Part shown: piece by piece, positions 26,701 through 39,500 of the stretch | Numbering within the stretch: the first letter of the stretch is position 1 | Layout of the letters: the number at the start of each line of letters is the position of its first letter | Source: Elymus sibiricus | Lineage: Eukaryota; Streptophyta; Magnoliopsida; Poales; Poaceae | Direction of reading: 5' to 3' | DNA: 64,000 nt | NCBI GenBank assembly: GCA_039707655.1 | Contig: CM077673.1 | Location: 444,001-508,000, forward strand | Notes under the pieces: generated by a model | Seen by the model: only the letters and a program-made list of their open reading frames with translations | Told to the model about the DNA's origin: nothing | The model's database searches: none | Translations under genes and position numbers: made by a program

Positions 26701-27166
26701 TTGACCGATGCTAGGAATGCCCTTTCGTTCTTCGCTGTCACACACATAAGTTACAGCATGTCACACGGCGAAAACAAGGAGAATAAGGCATATAGCCGCT
26801 GGATTTTCTTGAATTTAGGGCCAAATGAGATTGGCCGGACCATAGAGCATCTGTAGAAAGCTACGTTTGCCCCAACCAGGGGGGCTAATGTCTATAATCA
26901 ACATAATCTCTCGAATTTCTTTCAAAAGGAATTGCAAATGGGTGCAGAAACTTGTCCGGAAAACAGCGGCAAATGATGTTCTTTGACTTTCAGGCCCAAA
27001 AAGTCCTTCTTAAAGCCGAATTTGAAGGTACTCCAGGCATCCTGGTGCAAGAAGGGAGTATTTCATGGATTCGCATGCTCGCCGCGAGCATTTTGAGTAC
27101 TTGTGGGTCCGAAACGGACACCGAATGACAAAGTTATGAACGTTTTAGTGAACACTGGTCCATTTT

Positions 27167-30100
27167 ATGGCAGTCCTTGAAAGAACTTCATTTTCCCGTG
27201 ACGCTTTTTGCCTCACCGCCCCGAAATTTTGTGTCCTCGATAGTGGAGATATTGTTTCCACATATATAATGACCGATTCCAGGAATGCCCTTTTGTTCTT
27301 GGCTGTCACACACCTAAGTTACAGCATGTCACACGGCGAAAACAAGGAGAATAAGGCATATAGCCGCTGGATTTTCTTGAATTTACGGCCAAATGAGATT
27401 GCCCGGATCATAGAGCATCGGTAGAAAGCTACGTTTGCCCCTACCGGGGGGGCTAATGTCTATAATTATAGTAATCTCTTGAATTTCCTTCAAAAGGAAG
27501 TGCCAATGGGTTCAGAAACTTGTCCGAAAACAGCGGCGAATGATGTTCTTTGACTTTCAGGCCCAAAAAGTCCTGCTTAAGGCTGAATTTGAGGGTACTC
27601 CGGGCATCCTGGTGCAAGCGGGGAGTATTTTCTGGATTCACATGCTCGCCGCGAGCATTTTGAGTACTTGTGGGTCCAAAACGGACACCGAATGACAAAG
27701 TTATAACCGTTTTAGTGAACACCAGTGCATTTTATGGCAGTCCTTGAAAGAACTTCATTTTCCCGTGACGCTTTTTGCCTCACCGCCCCGAAATTTTGTG
27801 TCCTCGATCGTGGAGATATTGTTTCCACATATATATTAACCGATGCCAGGAATGCCATTTCATTCTTGGCTGTCACACACATAAGTTACAGCATGTCACA
27901 TGGCGAAAACAAGGGGAATAAGGCATATAGCCGCTGGATTTTCTTGAATTTACGGCCAAATGGGATTGCCCGGATCATAGAGCATCTGCTGAAAGCTAGT
28001 ATTGGCCCTACCAGGGGGACTAATGTCTATAATCAACGTAATCTCTCGAATTTCCTTCAAAAGTAATTGCCAATGGGTTGAGAAACTTGTCCGAAAAACA
28101 GCGGCGAATGATGTTCTTTGACTTTCAGACCCAAAAACTCCTGCTTCAGGAAAAATTTGAGGGTACTCTGGCATCCTGGCACAAGCGGGGTGTATTTTCT
28201 GGATTCACATGCTCGCCGCGAGCATTTTGAGTACTTGTGGGTCCAAAACGGACACCGAATGACAAAGTTATAACCGTTTTAGTGAACACCGGTCCATTTT
28301 ATGGCAGTCCTTGAAAGAACTTCATTTTCCCGTGATGCTTTTTGCCTCACCGCCCTGAAATTTTGTGTCCTCGATAGTGGAGATATTGTATCCACATATA
28401 TATTGACCGATGCCAGGAATGCCCTTTCATTCTTGGCTGTCACACACATAAGTTACGGCATGTCACACGGCGAAAACAAGGAGAATAAGGCATATAGCCG
28501 CTGGATTTTCTTGAATTTACGGCCAATTGGGATTGCTCGGATCATAGAGCATCTGTAGAAAGCTAGCTTTGTCCCTGCCAGGGGGACTAATGCCTATAAT
28601 CAACGTAATCTCTTGAATTTCCTTCAAAAGGAAGTGCCAATGGGTTGAGAAACTTGTCCGAAAAACAGCGGCGAATGATGTTCTTTGACTTTCAGGCCCA
28701 AAAATTCCTACTTAACTCCGAATTTGAGGGTACTTCGGGCATCCTGGCACAAGCGGGGAGTATTTTCTGGATTCGCACGCTCGCCGCGAGCATTTTGAGT
28801 ACTTGTGGGTCCGAAACGGACACCGAATGACAAAGTTATGAACGTTTTAGTGAACACTGGTCCATTTTATGGCAGTCCTTGAAAGAACTTCATTTTCCCG
28901 TGACGCTTTTTGCCTCACCGCCCCGAAATTTTGTGTCCTCGATAGTGGAGATATTGTTTCCACATATATAATGACCGATTCCAGGAATGCCCTTTTGTTC
29001 TTGGCTGTCACACACCTAAGTTACAGCATGTCACACGGCGAAAACAAGGAGAATAAGGCATATAGCCGCTGGATTTTCTTGAATTTATGGCCAAATGAGA
29101 TTGCCCGGATCATAGAGCATCGGTAGAAAGCTACGTTTGCCCCTACCGGGGGGGCTAATGTCTATAATTATAGTAATCTCTTGAATTTCCTTCAAAAGGA
29201 AGTGCCAATGGGTTCAGAAACTTGTCCGAAAACAGCGGCGAATGATGTTCTTTGACTTTCAGGCCCAAAAAGTCCTGCTTAAGGCTGAATTTGAGGGTAC
29301 TCCGGGCATCCTGGTGCAAGCGGGGAGTATTTTCTGGATTCACATGCTCGCCGCGAGCATTTTGAGTACTTGTGGGTCCAAAACGGACACCGAATGACAT
29401 AGTTATAACCATTTTAGTGAACACCAGTGCATTTTATGGCAGTCCTTGAAAGAACTTCATTTTCCCGTGACGCTTTTTGCCTCACCGCCCCGAAATTTTG
29501 TGTCCTCGATCGTGGAGATATTGTTTCCACATATATATTAACCGATGCCAGGAATGCCATTTCATTCTTGGCTGTCACACACATAAGTTACAGCATGTCA
29601 CATGGCGAAAACAAGGGGAATAAGGCATATAGCCGCTGGATTTTCTTGAATTTACGGCCAAATGGGATTGCCCGGATCATAGAGCATCTGCTGAAAGCTA
29701 GTATTGGCCCTACCAGGGGGACTAATGTCTATAATCAACGTAATCTCTCGAATTTCCTTCAAAAGTAATTGCCAATGGGTTGAGAAACTTGTCCGAAAAA
29801 CATCGGCGAATGATGTTCTTTGACTTTCCGACCCAAAAACTCCTGCTTCAGGAAAAATTTGAGGGTACTCTGGCATCCTGGCACAAGCGGGGTGTATTTT
29901 CTGGATTCACATGCTCGCCGCGAGCATTTTGAGTACTTGTGGGTCCAAAGCGGACACCGAATGACAAAGTTATAACCGTTTTAGTGAACACCGGTCCATT
30001 TTATGACAGTCCTTGAAAGAACTTCATTTTCCCGTGATGCTTTTTGCCTCACCGCCCTGAAATTTTGTGTCCTCGATAGTGGAGATATTGTATCCACATA

Positions 30101-30570
30101 TATATTGACCGATGCCAGGAATGCCCTTTCATTCTTGGCTGTCACACACATAAGTTACGGCATGTCACACGGCGAAAACAAGGAGAATAAGGCATATAGC
30201 CGCTGGATTTTCTTGAATTTACGGCCAATTGGGATTGCTCGGATCATAGAGCATCTGTAGAAAGCTAGCTTTGTCCCTGCCAGGGGGACTAATGCCTATA
30301 ATCAACGTAATCTCTTGAATTTCCTTCAAAAGGAAGTGCCAATGGGTTGAGAAACTTGTCCGAAAAACAGCGGCGAATGATGTTCTTTGACTTTCAGGCC
30401 CAAAAATTCCTACTTAACTCCGAATTTGAGGGTACTTCGGGCATCCTGGCACAAGCGGGGAGTATTTTTTGGATTCGCATGCTCGCCGCGAGCATTTTGA
30501 GTACTTGTGGGTCCGAAACGGACACCGAATGACAAAGTTATGACCGTTTTAGTGAACACCGGTCCATTTT
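27167..30570 (+). repeat. Trimeric higher-order duplication (2 x about 1702 bp), near identical
   Basis: Monomers at 27167, 27734 and 28301 match those at 28869, 29436 and 30003 with a constant 1702-bp offset. Shared rare variants include catatataatgaccgattcc, gcatcggtagaaag, ccggggggggctaatg with tataattatagtaatc, cctcgatcgtgg and gctagtattggccc. Only scattered single-base differences are seen between the copies (for example tttacggcc against tttatggcc near 27386 and 29087). Confidence 0.93.
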
Positions 30571-33500
30571 ATGGCAGTCCTTGAAAGAACTCCATTTTCC
30601 CATGACGCTTTTTGCCTCACCGCCCCGAAATTTTGTGTCCTCGATAGTGGAGATATTGTTTCCACATATATATTGACCATTGACAGGAATGCCCTTTCAT
30701 TCTCGAGTGTCACACACATAAGTTACAGCATGTCACACGGCGAAAACAAGGAGAATAAAGCATATAGCCGCTGGATTTTCTTGAATTTACGGCCAAATGG
30801 GATTGCCCGGATCATAGAGCATCTGTAGAAAGCTACGTTTGCCCCTACCAGAGGTACTAATGTCTATAATCAATGTAATCTCTCGAATTTCCTTCAAAAG
30901 AAAGTGCCAATGTGTTCAGAATCTTGTCCGAAAAACAGCGGCGAATGATGTTCTTTGACTTTCAGGCCCAAAAAGTCCTGCTTAAGGCCGAATTTCAGGG
31001 TACTCCAGGCATCCTGGTGCAAGCGGGGAGTATTTTCTGGATTCGCACTCTTTCCGCGAGCATTTTGAGTACTTGTGGGTCCGAAACGGACACCGAATGA
31101 CAATGTTATGACCGTTTTAGTGAACACCGGTCCTTTTTATGGCAGTCCTTGAAAGAACTTCATTTTCCCGTGACGCTTTTTGCCTCACTACCCCAAAATT
31201 TTGTGTCCTTGATAGTGGAGATATTGTTTCCACATATATATTGACCGAGGCTAGGAATGCCCTTTCGTTCTTGGCTGTCACACACATAAGTTACACCATG
31301 TCACCCGGCGAAAACAAGGAGAATAAGGCATATAGCCGCTGGATTTTCTTGAATTTACGGCCAAATGGGATTGCCCGGATCATAGAGCATCTGCAGGAAG
31401 CTACGTTTTTCCCTACCAGGGGGACTAATGTCTATAATCAATGTAATCTCTCGAATTTCATTCAAAAGGAATTGCCAATGGGTTGAGAAACTTGTCCGGA
31501 AAACAGCGGCGAATGATGGTCTTTGACTTTCAGGCCCAAAAAGTCCTGCTGAAGGCCGAATTTGAGGGTACTCCGGGCATCCTAGGGCAAGCCGGGAGTA
31601 TTTTCTAGATTCGCATGCTCGCCCCGAGCATTTTGAGTACTTGTGGGTTCGAAACGGACACCGAATGACAAACTTATGACCGTTTTAGTGAACACCGGTC
31701 CATTTTCTGGCAGTCCTTGAAAGAACTTCATTTTCCCATGACGCTTTTTGCCTCACCACCCCGAAAGTTTGCGTTTTTGATAGTGGAGATACTGTTTCCA
31801 CATATATATTGACCGATGCCAGGAATGCCCTTTCGTTCTTGGCTGTCACACACATAAGTTACAGCATGTCACATGGCGAAAACAAGGAGAATAAGGCATA
31901 TAGCCGTTGGATTTTCTTGAACTTACGGCCAAATGGGATTGCCCGGATCATAGAGCATCTGTAGAAAGCTATGTTTGCCACTAATAGGGGGACTATTGTC
32001 TATAATCAATGTAATCTCTTGAATTTCCTTCAAATGGAAGTGCCAATGGGTTCAGAAACTTGTCCGAAAAACAGCGGCGAAAGATGTTCTTTGAATTTCA
32101 GGCCCAAGAAGTCCTGCTTATGGCCGAATTTAAGGGTACCCCAGGCATCCTAGTGCAAGCGGGGAGAATTTTCTGTATTCACATGCTCACCGCGAGCATT
32201 TTGAGTACTTGTGGGTCCGAAACGGACACCGAATGACAAAGTTATGACCGTTTTAGTGAACACCGGTCCATTTTATGGCAGTCCTTGAAAGAACTTCATT
32301 TTCCTGTGACGCTTTTTGCCTCACCGCCCCGAAATTTTGTGTCCTCGATAGTGGAGATATTGTTTCCAAATATATATTGACCAAAGCCAGGAATGCCCTT
32401 TCGTTCTTGGCTGTCACACACATAAGTTACAGCATGTCACATGGCAAAAACAAGGAGAATAAGGCATATAGCCGCTGGATTTTCTTGAATTTACGGCCAA
32501 ATGGGATTGCCCGGATCATAGAGCATCTGCAGAAAGCTACGTTTGTCCCTACCAGGGGGACTAATGTCTATAATCAACGTAATCTCTCGATTTTCCTTCA
32601 AAAGGAAGTGCCAATGGGTTGAGAAACTTGTCCAAAAAACAGCGGCGAATGATGTTCTTTGACTTTAAGGCCCAAAAAGTCCTGCTTAACTCTGAATTTG
32701 TGGGTACTCTGGGCATCCTGGCACAAGCGGGGAGTATTTTCTGGATTCGCACGCTTGCCGCGAGCATTTTGAGTACTTGTGGGTCCGAAACGGACACCGA
32801 ATGACAAAGTTACGACCGTTTTAGTGAACACCGGTCTATTTTATGGCAGTCCTTGAAAGAACTTCATTTTCCCGTGACGCTTTTTGCCTCACCGCCCCGA
32901 AATTTTGTGTCCTCGATAGTGGAGATATTGTTTCCACATATATATTGACCGATGCCACGAATGCCCTTTCGTTCTTGGCTGTCACACACATAAGTTACAG
33001 CATGTCACACGGCGAAAACAAGGAGAATAAGGCATATAGCCGATAGATTATCTTGAATTTACGACCAAATGGGATTGCCTGGATCAAAGAGCATCTGCAG
33101 AAAGCTACGTTTGTCCCTTTCCAGGGGGTCTAATGTCTATAATCAACGTAATCTCTCGAATTTCTTTCAAAAGGAAGTGCTAATGGGTTGAGAAACTTGT
33201 CCAAAAAACAACAGCGAATGATGTTCTTTGACTTTCAGGCCCAAAAAGTCCTTCTTAACTATGAATTTGAGGGTACTCCGTGCATCCTTGTGCAAGCGGG
33301 GAGTATTTTCTCGATTCGCACGCTCGCCGCAAGCATTTTGAGTACTTGTGGGTTCGAAACAGACACCGAATGACAAAGTTATGACCGTTTTAGTGAACAC
33401 CGGTCCATTTTATGGCAGTCCTTGAAAGAACTTCATTTTCCCATGACGCTTTTTGCCTCACCGCACCGAAATTTTGTGTCCTCGATAGTGGAGATATTGT

Positions 33501-36500
33501 TTCCACATATATATTGACCGATGATAGGAATGCCCTTTCATTCTCGAGTGTCACACACATAAGTTACAGCATGTCACACGGCGAAAACAAGGAGAATAAG
33601 GCATATAGCCGCTGGATTTTCATGAATTTACGGCCAAATGGGATTGCCCGGATCATAGAGCATCTGTAGAAAGCTACATTTGCCCCTACCAGAGGTACTA
33701 ATGTCTATAATCAATGTAATCTCTCGAATTTCCTTCAAAAGAAAGTGCCAAATGTGTTCAGAAACTTGTCCGAAAAACAGCGGCGAATGATGTTCTTTGA
33801 CTTTCAGGCCCAAAAAGTCCTGCTTAAGGCCGAATTTGAGGGTACTCCAGGCATCCTGGTGCAAGCGGGGAGTATTTTCTGGATTCGCACGATCGCCGCG
33901 AGCATTTTGAGTACTTGTGGGTCCGAAACGGACAACGAATGACAATGTTATGACCGTTTTAGTGAACACCGGTCCTTTTTATGGCAGTCCTTGAAAGAAC
34001 TTCATTTTCCCGTGACGCTTTTTGCCTCACTACCCCAAAATTTTGTGTCCTTGATAGTGGAGATATTGTTTCCACATATATATTGACCGAGGCTAGGAAT
34101 GCCCTTTCGTTCTTGGCTGTTACACACATAAGTTACACCATGTCACCCGGCGAAAACAAGGAGAATAAGGCATATAGCCGCTGGATTTTCTTGAATTTAC
34201 GGCCAAATGGGATTGCCTGGATCATAGAGCATCTGCAGGAAGCTACGTTTGTCCCTACCAGGGGGACTAATGTCTATAATCAATGTAATCTCTCGAATTT
34301 CATTCAAAAGGAATTGCCAATGGGTTGAGAAACTTGTCCGGAAAACAGCGGCGAATGATGGTCTTTGACTTTCAGGCCAAAAAGTCCTGCTGGAGGCCGA
34401 ATTTGAGGGTACTCCGGGCATCCTAGGGCAAGCCGGGAGTATTTTCTAGATTCGCATGCTCGCCGCGAGCATTTTGAGTACTTGTGGGTTCGAAACGGAC
34501 ACCGAATGACAAACTTATGACCATTTTATTGAACACCGGTCCATTTTATGGCAGTCCTTGAAAGAACTTCATTTTCCCATGACGCTTTTTGCCTCACCAC
34601 CCCGAAAGTTTGTGTTATTTATAGTGGAGATATTGTTTCCACATATATATTTACCGATGCCATGAATGCCCTTTCGTTCTTGGCTGTCACACACATAAGT
34701 TACAGCATGTCACATGGCGAAAACAAGGAGAATAAGGCATATAGCCGTTGGATTTTCTTGAACTTACGGCCAAATGGGATTGCCCGGATCATAGAGCATC
34801 TGTAGAAAGCTATGTTTGCCACTAATAGGGGGACTAATGTCAATAATCAATGTAATCTCTTGAATTTTCTTCAAATGGAAGTGCCAATGGGTTCAGAAAC
34901 TTGTCCGAAAAACAGCGGCGAAAGATGTTCTTTGACTTTCAGGCCCAAAAAGTCCTGCTTATGGCTGAATTTAAGGGTACCCCAGGCATCCTAGCGCAAG
35001 CGGGGAGTATTTTCTGTATTCACATGCTCACCGCGAGCTTTTTGAGTACTTGTGGGTCCGAAACGGACACCGAATGACAAAGTTATGACCGTTTTAGTGA
35101 ACACCGGTCCATTTTATGGCAGTCCTTGAAAGAACTTCATTTTCCTGTGACGCTTTTTGCCTCACCGGCCCGAAATTTTCTGTCCTCTATAGTGGAGATA
35201 TTGTTTCCAAATATATATTGACCAGATCCAGGAATGCCCTTTCGTTCTTGGCTGTCACACACATAAGTTACAGCATGTCACACGGCAAAAACAAGGAGAA
35301 TAAGGCATATAGCCGCTGGATTTTCTTGAATTTACGGCCAAATGGGATTGCCCGGATCATAGAGCATCTGCAGAAAGCTACGTTTGTCCCTACCAGTGGG
35401 ACTAATGTCTATAATCAACGTAATCTCTCGATTTTCCTTCAAAAGGAAGTGCCAATGGGTTGAGAAACTTGTCCAAAAAACAGCGGCGAATGATGTTCTT
35501 TGACTTTAAGGCCCAAAAATTCCTGCTTAACTCTGAATTTGTGGTTACTCTGGGCATCTTGGCGCAAGCGGGGAGTATTTTCTGGATTCGCACGCTCGCC
35601 GCGACCATTTTGAGTACTTGTGGGTCCGAAACGGATACCGAATGACAAAGTTACGACCGTTTTAGTGAACACCGGTCTATTTTATGGCAGTCCTTGAAAG
35701 AACTTCATTTTCCCGTGACTCTTTTTGCCTCACCGCCCCGAAATTTTGCGTCCTCGATAGTGGAGATATTGTTTCCACATATATATTGACCGATGCCAAG
35801 AATGCCCTTTCGTTCTTGGCTGTCACACACATAAGTTACAGCATGTCACACGGCGAAAACAAGGAGAATAAGGCATATAGCCGCTAGATTATCTTGAATT
35901 TACGACCAAATGGGATTGCCTGGATCAAAGAGCATCTGTAGAAAGCTACGTTTGTCCCTTTCCAGGGGGACTAATGTCTATAATCAACGTAATCTCTCGA
36001 ATTTCTTTCAAAAGGAAGTGCTAATGGGTTGAGAAACTTGTCCAAAAAACAACAGCGAATGATGTTCTTTGACTTTCATCCCCAAAAAGTCCTTCTTAAC
36101 TATGAATTTGAGGGTACTCCGTGCATCCTTGTGCAAGCGGGGAGTATTTTCTCGATTCGCACGCTCGCCGCAAGAATTTTGAGTACTTGTGGGTTCGAAA
36201 CAGACACCGAATGACAAAGTTATGACCGTTTTAGTGAACACCGGTCCATTTTATGGCAGTCCTTGAAAGAACTTCATTTTCCCATGACGCTTTTTGCCTC
36301 ACCGCACCGAAATTTTGTGTCCTCGATAGTGGAGATATTGTTTCCACATATATATTGACCGACGACAGGAATGCCCTTTCATTCTCGAGTGTCACACACA
36401 TAAGTTACAGCATCTCACACGGCGAAAACAAGGAGAATAAGGCATATAGCCGCTGGATTTTCATGAATTTACGGCCAAATGGGATTACCCGGATCATAGA

Positions 36501-39500
36501 GCATCTGTAGAAAGCTACATTTTCCCCTACCAGAGGTACTAATGTCTATAATCAATGTAATCTCTCGAATTTCCTTCAAAAGAAAGTGCCAATGTGTTCA
36601 GAAACTTGTTCGAAAAACAGCGGCGAATGATGTTCTTTGACTTTTAGGCCCAAAAAGTCCTGCTTAAGGCCGAATTTGAGGGTACTCCAGGCATCCTTGT
36701 GCAAGCGGGGAGTATTTTCTGGATTCGCATGATCGCCGCGAGCATTTTGAGTACTTGTGGGTCCGAAACGGACAACGAATGACAATGTTATGACCGTTTT
36801 AGTGAACACCGGTCCTTTTTATGGCAGTCCTTGAAAGAACTTCATTTTCCCATGACGCTTTTTGCCTCACTACCCCAAAATTTTGTGTCCTTGATAGTGG
36901 AGATATTGTTTCCACATATATATTGACCGAGGCTAGGAATGCCCTTTCGTTCTTGGCTGTCACACACATAAGTTACACCATGTCACCCGGCGAAAACAAG
37001 GAGAATAAGGCATATAGCCGCTGGATTTTCTTGAATTTACGGCCAAATGGGATTGCCCGGATCATAGAGCATCTGCAGGAAGCTACGTTTGTCCCTACCA
37101 GGGGGACTAATGTCTATAATCAATGTAATCTCTCGAATTTCATTCAAAAGGAATTGCCAATGGGTTGAGAAACTTGTCCGGAAAACAGCGGCGAATGATG
37201 GTCTTTGACTTTCAGGCCAAAAAGTCCTGCTGGAGGCCGAATTTGAGGGTACTCCGGGCATCCTAGGGCAAGCCGGGAGTATTTTCTAGATTCGCATGCT
37301 CGCCGCGAGCATTTTGAGTACTTGTGGGTTCGAAACGGACACCGAATGACAAACTTATGACCGTTTTATTGAACACCGGTCCATTTTATGGCAGTCCTTG
37401 AAAGAACTTCATTTTCCCATGACGCTTTTTTCCTCACCACCCCGAAAGTTTGTGTTATTTATAGTGGAGATATTGTTTCCACATATATATTGACCGATGC
37501 CATGAATGCCCTTTCGTTCTTGGCTGTCACACACATAAGTTACAGCATGTCACATGGCGAAAACAAGGAGAATAAGGCATATAGCCGTTGGATTTTCTTG
37601 AACTTACGTCCAAATGGGATTGCCCGGATCATAGAGCATCTATAGAAAGCTATGTTTGCCACTAATAGGGGGACTCATGTCAATAATCAATGTAATCTCT
37701 TGAAATTTCTTCAAATGGAAGTGCCAATGGGTTCAGAAACTTGTCCGAAAAACAGCGGCGAAAGATGTTCTTTGACTTTCAGGCCCAAAAAGTCCTGCTT
37801 ATGGCTGAATTTAAGGGTACCCCAGGCATCCTAGCGCAAGCGGGGAGTATTTTCTGTATTCACATGCTCACCGCGAGCATTTTGAGTACTTGTGGGTCCG
37901 AAACGGACACCGAATGACAAAGTTATGACCGTTTTAGTGAACACCGGTCCATTTTATGGCAGTCCTTGAAAGAACTTCATTTTCCTGTGACGCTTTTTGC
38001 CTCACCGGCCCGAAATTTTGTGTCCTCGATAGTGGAGATATTGTTTCCAAATATATATTGACCAAATCCAGGAATGCCCTTTCGTTCTTGGCTGTCACAC
38101 ACATAAGTTACAGCATGTCACACGGCAAAAACAAGGAGAATAAGGCATATAGTCGCTGGATTTTCTTGAATTTACGGCCAAATGGGATTGCCCGGATCAT
38201 AGAGCATCTGCAGAAAGCTACGTTTGTCCCTACCAGGGGGACTAATGTCTATAATCAACGTAATCTCTCGATTTTCCTTCAAAAGGAAGTGCCAATGGGT
38301 TGAGAAACTTGTCCAAAAAACAGCGGCGAATGATGTTCTTTGACTTTAAGGCCCAAAAATTCCTGCTTAACTCTGAATTTGTGGGTACTCTGGGCATCTT
38401 GGCGCAAGCGGGGAGTATTTTCTGGATTCGCACGCTCGCCGCGAGCATTTTGAGTACTTGTGGGTCCGAAACGGACACCGAATGACAAAGTTACGACCGT
38501 TTTAGTGAACACTGGTCTATTTTATGGCAGTCCTTGAAAGAACTTCATTTTCCCGTGACGCTTTTTGCCTCACCGCCCCGAAATTTTCTGTCCTCGATAG
38601 TGGAGATATTGTTTCCACATATATATTGACCGATGCCAAGAATGCCCTTTCGTTCTTGGCTGTCACACACATAAGTTACAGCATGTCACACGGCGAAAAC
38701 AAGGAGAATAAGGCATATAGCCGCTAGATTATCTTGAATTTACGGCCAAATTGGATTGCCTGGATCAAAGAGCATCTGTAGAAAGCTACGTTTGTCCCTT
38801 TCCAGGGGGACTAGTGTCTATAATCAACGTAATCTCTCGAATTTCTTTCAAAAGGAAGTGCCAATGGGTTGAGAAACTTGTCCAAAAAACAACAGCGAAT
38901 GATGTTCTTTGACTTTCAGGCCCAAAAAGTCCTTCTTAACTATGAATTTGAGGGTACTCCGTGCATCCTTGTGCAAGCGGGGAGTATTTTCTGGATTCGC
39001 ACGCTCGCCGCAAGCATTTTGAGTACTTGTGGGTTCGAAACAGACACCGAATGACAAAGTTATGACCGTTTTAGTGAACACCGGTCCATTTTATGGCAGT
39101 CCTTGAAAGAACTTCATTTTCCGATGACGCTTTTTGCCTCACCGCCCCGAAATTTTGTGTCCTCGATAGTGGAGATATTGTTTCCACATATATATTGACC
39201 GATGACAGGAATGCCCTTTCATTCTCGAGTGTCACACACATAAGTTACAGCATGTCACACGGCGAAAACAAGGAGAATAAGGCATATAGCCGCTGGATTT
39301 TCATGAATTTACGGCCAAATGGGATTGCCCGGATCATAGAGCATCTATAGAAAGCTACGTTTGCCCCTACCAGAGGTACTAATGTCTATAATCAATGTAA
39401 TCTCTCGAATTTCCTTCAAAAGGAAGTGCCAATGTGTTCAGAAACTTGTCCGAAAAACAGCGGCGAATGATGTTCTTTGACTTTCAGGCCCAAAAAGTCC

